From Clostridia bacterium (GTDB taxonomy: Bacteria > Bacillota > Sulfobacillia > SLMV01), in NCBI GenBank assembly GCA_003554565.1, contig PWGR01000109.1:1-14675 (forward strand): 14,675 nt of DNA. The letters run 5' to 3'. Position numbers and translations under genes: made by a program. This document shows, one piece after another, positions 14,381 through 14,675 of the stretch. Each line of letters opens with the position of its first letter. Positions within the stretch are counted from its first letter, which is position 1. The notes beneath the pieces were generated by a model, which worked only from the letters and a program-made list of their open reading frames with translations, was not told the DNA's origin and made no database searches.

Positions 14381-14675
14381 ATGAATCTATCGCGACGCAG
14401 TTTTTTGAAGCTGGTAGGTGGTGCGACAGCAACTGCAACCCTGACCAGTTTGAATATCAACGTTGAGAAAGCCAAGGCTCAGCGGGTCAGGGTGCATTAT
14501 GCCAAAGAGGTTCCCACCATCTGCCCCTTCTGCGCAGTGGGATGTGGAATCATCTGTCATGTGCAGGACGGACAGGTGATCAACACCGAGGGCGATCTCG
14601 ATCATCCGATCAATGAGGGAACGCTGTGCAGCAAAGGAAGTGGGCTCATCAACACGGCGTTTGTCTACACAGACA
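14381..14675 (+). CDS. Tat-exported formate dehydrogenase large subunit, N-terminal part (3' end outside window)
   Basis: A frame starting at ATG 14381, with GGGGGAGG at 14366-14373, stays open to the window edge (98 codons seen). Residues 4-10 are SRRSFLK, a perfect twin-arginine motif, followed by a short hydrophobic stretch LVGGATATATLTSL, so the folded enzyme should be exported by the Tat pathway. The mature part begins the molybdopterin oxidoreductase [4Fe-4S] domain with C48-x2-C51-x3-C55-x27-C83 (ICPFCAVGCG and LCSKG). With fdhE directly upstream, the best call is the alpha subunit of an FdnG/FdoG-type formate dehydrogenase facing the outside of the membrane. The active-site residue, selenocysteine or cysteine, lies beyond the window, and the Fe-S and membrane partners are expected downstream. 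Other Tat-exported molybdoenzymes cannot be fully excluded. Confidence 0.85.
   Translation, partial: MNLSRRSFLKLVGGATATATLTSLNINVEKAKAQRVRVHYAKEVPTICPFCAVGCGIICHVQDGQVINTEGDLDHPINEGTLCSKGSGLINTAFVYTD

Noticed and set aside
1..14675. CRISPR array, tRNA, rRNA, transposase or prophage genes
   Set aside because: No regularly spaced repeats, cloverleaf, rRNA-like stretches or transposase/integrase motifs were seen. Enzyme operons explain almost all coding space.

Overview
The window looks like the chromosome of an anaerobic, amino-acid-degrading bacterium with moderately high GC. Purine-rich Shine-Dalgarno sites of the GGAGG type, several GTG/TTG starts, a complete oxidative D-ornithine pathway and two formate dehydrogenase systems would suit a clostridial/Peptococcia-type Bacillota. 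Synergistota or another syntrophic or acetogenic anaerobe cannot be excluded. The taxonomic call is an inference from gene content, not from a marker gene.

Region 1 (1-7214, + strand) is one tightly packed ornithine operon: the C-terminal end of ord (2,4-diaminopentanoate dehydrogenase), ortA and ortB (2-amino-4-oxopentanoate thiolase), oraS and oraE (adenosylcobalamin/PLP D-ornithine 4,5-aminomutase), a GlmL/MutL-family ASKHA ATPase and orr (ornithine racemase). Junctions are overlaps or very short gaps, except for 64 bases holding a perfect 13-bp GC-rich hairpin between oraE and glmL/mutL. Together these enzymes would take L-ornithine to D-ornithine, 2,4-diaminopentanoate and 2-amino-4-oxopentanoate, then to acetyl-CoA plus alanine, releasing NAD(P)H and ammonia. 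The ATPase probably services the B12 mutase.

Region 2 (7215-7535) is a gene-free convergent spacer with terminator-like hairpins. Region 3 (7536-12560, - strand) is a three-gene operon. In transcription order it holds a NuoE/HymA-type [2Fe-2S] subunit, a NuoF/HymB-type flavoprotein and a large FdhA with NuoG-like Fe-S domains fused to a molybdopterin formate dehydrogenase that has Cys rather than Sec at the active site. This is a soluble NAD(P)-linked formate dehydrogenase / CO2 reductase, possibly electron-bifurcating.

Region 4 (12561-13458) is a long divergent control region. It contains a candidate promoter for the minus-strand operon, a run of consecutive inverted repeats ending in a hairpin that carries a strong ribosome binding site, a small possibly frameshifted reading frame, and a good sigma-70-like promoter followed by a leader of about 190 nt. 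Region 5 (13459-14675, + strand) encodes FdhE, the maturation factor for exported formate dehydrogenases, and the start of a Tat-exported molybdopterin/[4Fe-4S] formate dehydrogenase large subunit that runs off the window.

The window therefore places ornithine oxidation, which makes NAD(P)H, beside a cytoplasmic NAD(P)H-linked formate dehydrogenase and an exported one. This would suit disposal of electrons as formate, or CO2 reduction. That functional link is an inference from gene order only. The protein families are well known. The least explained DNA is the 12.6-13.45 kb control region.
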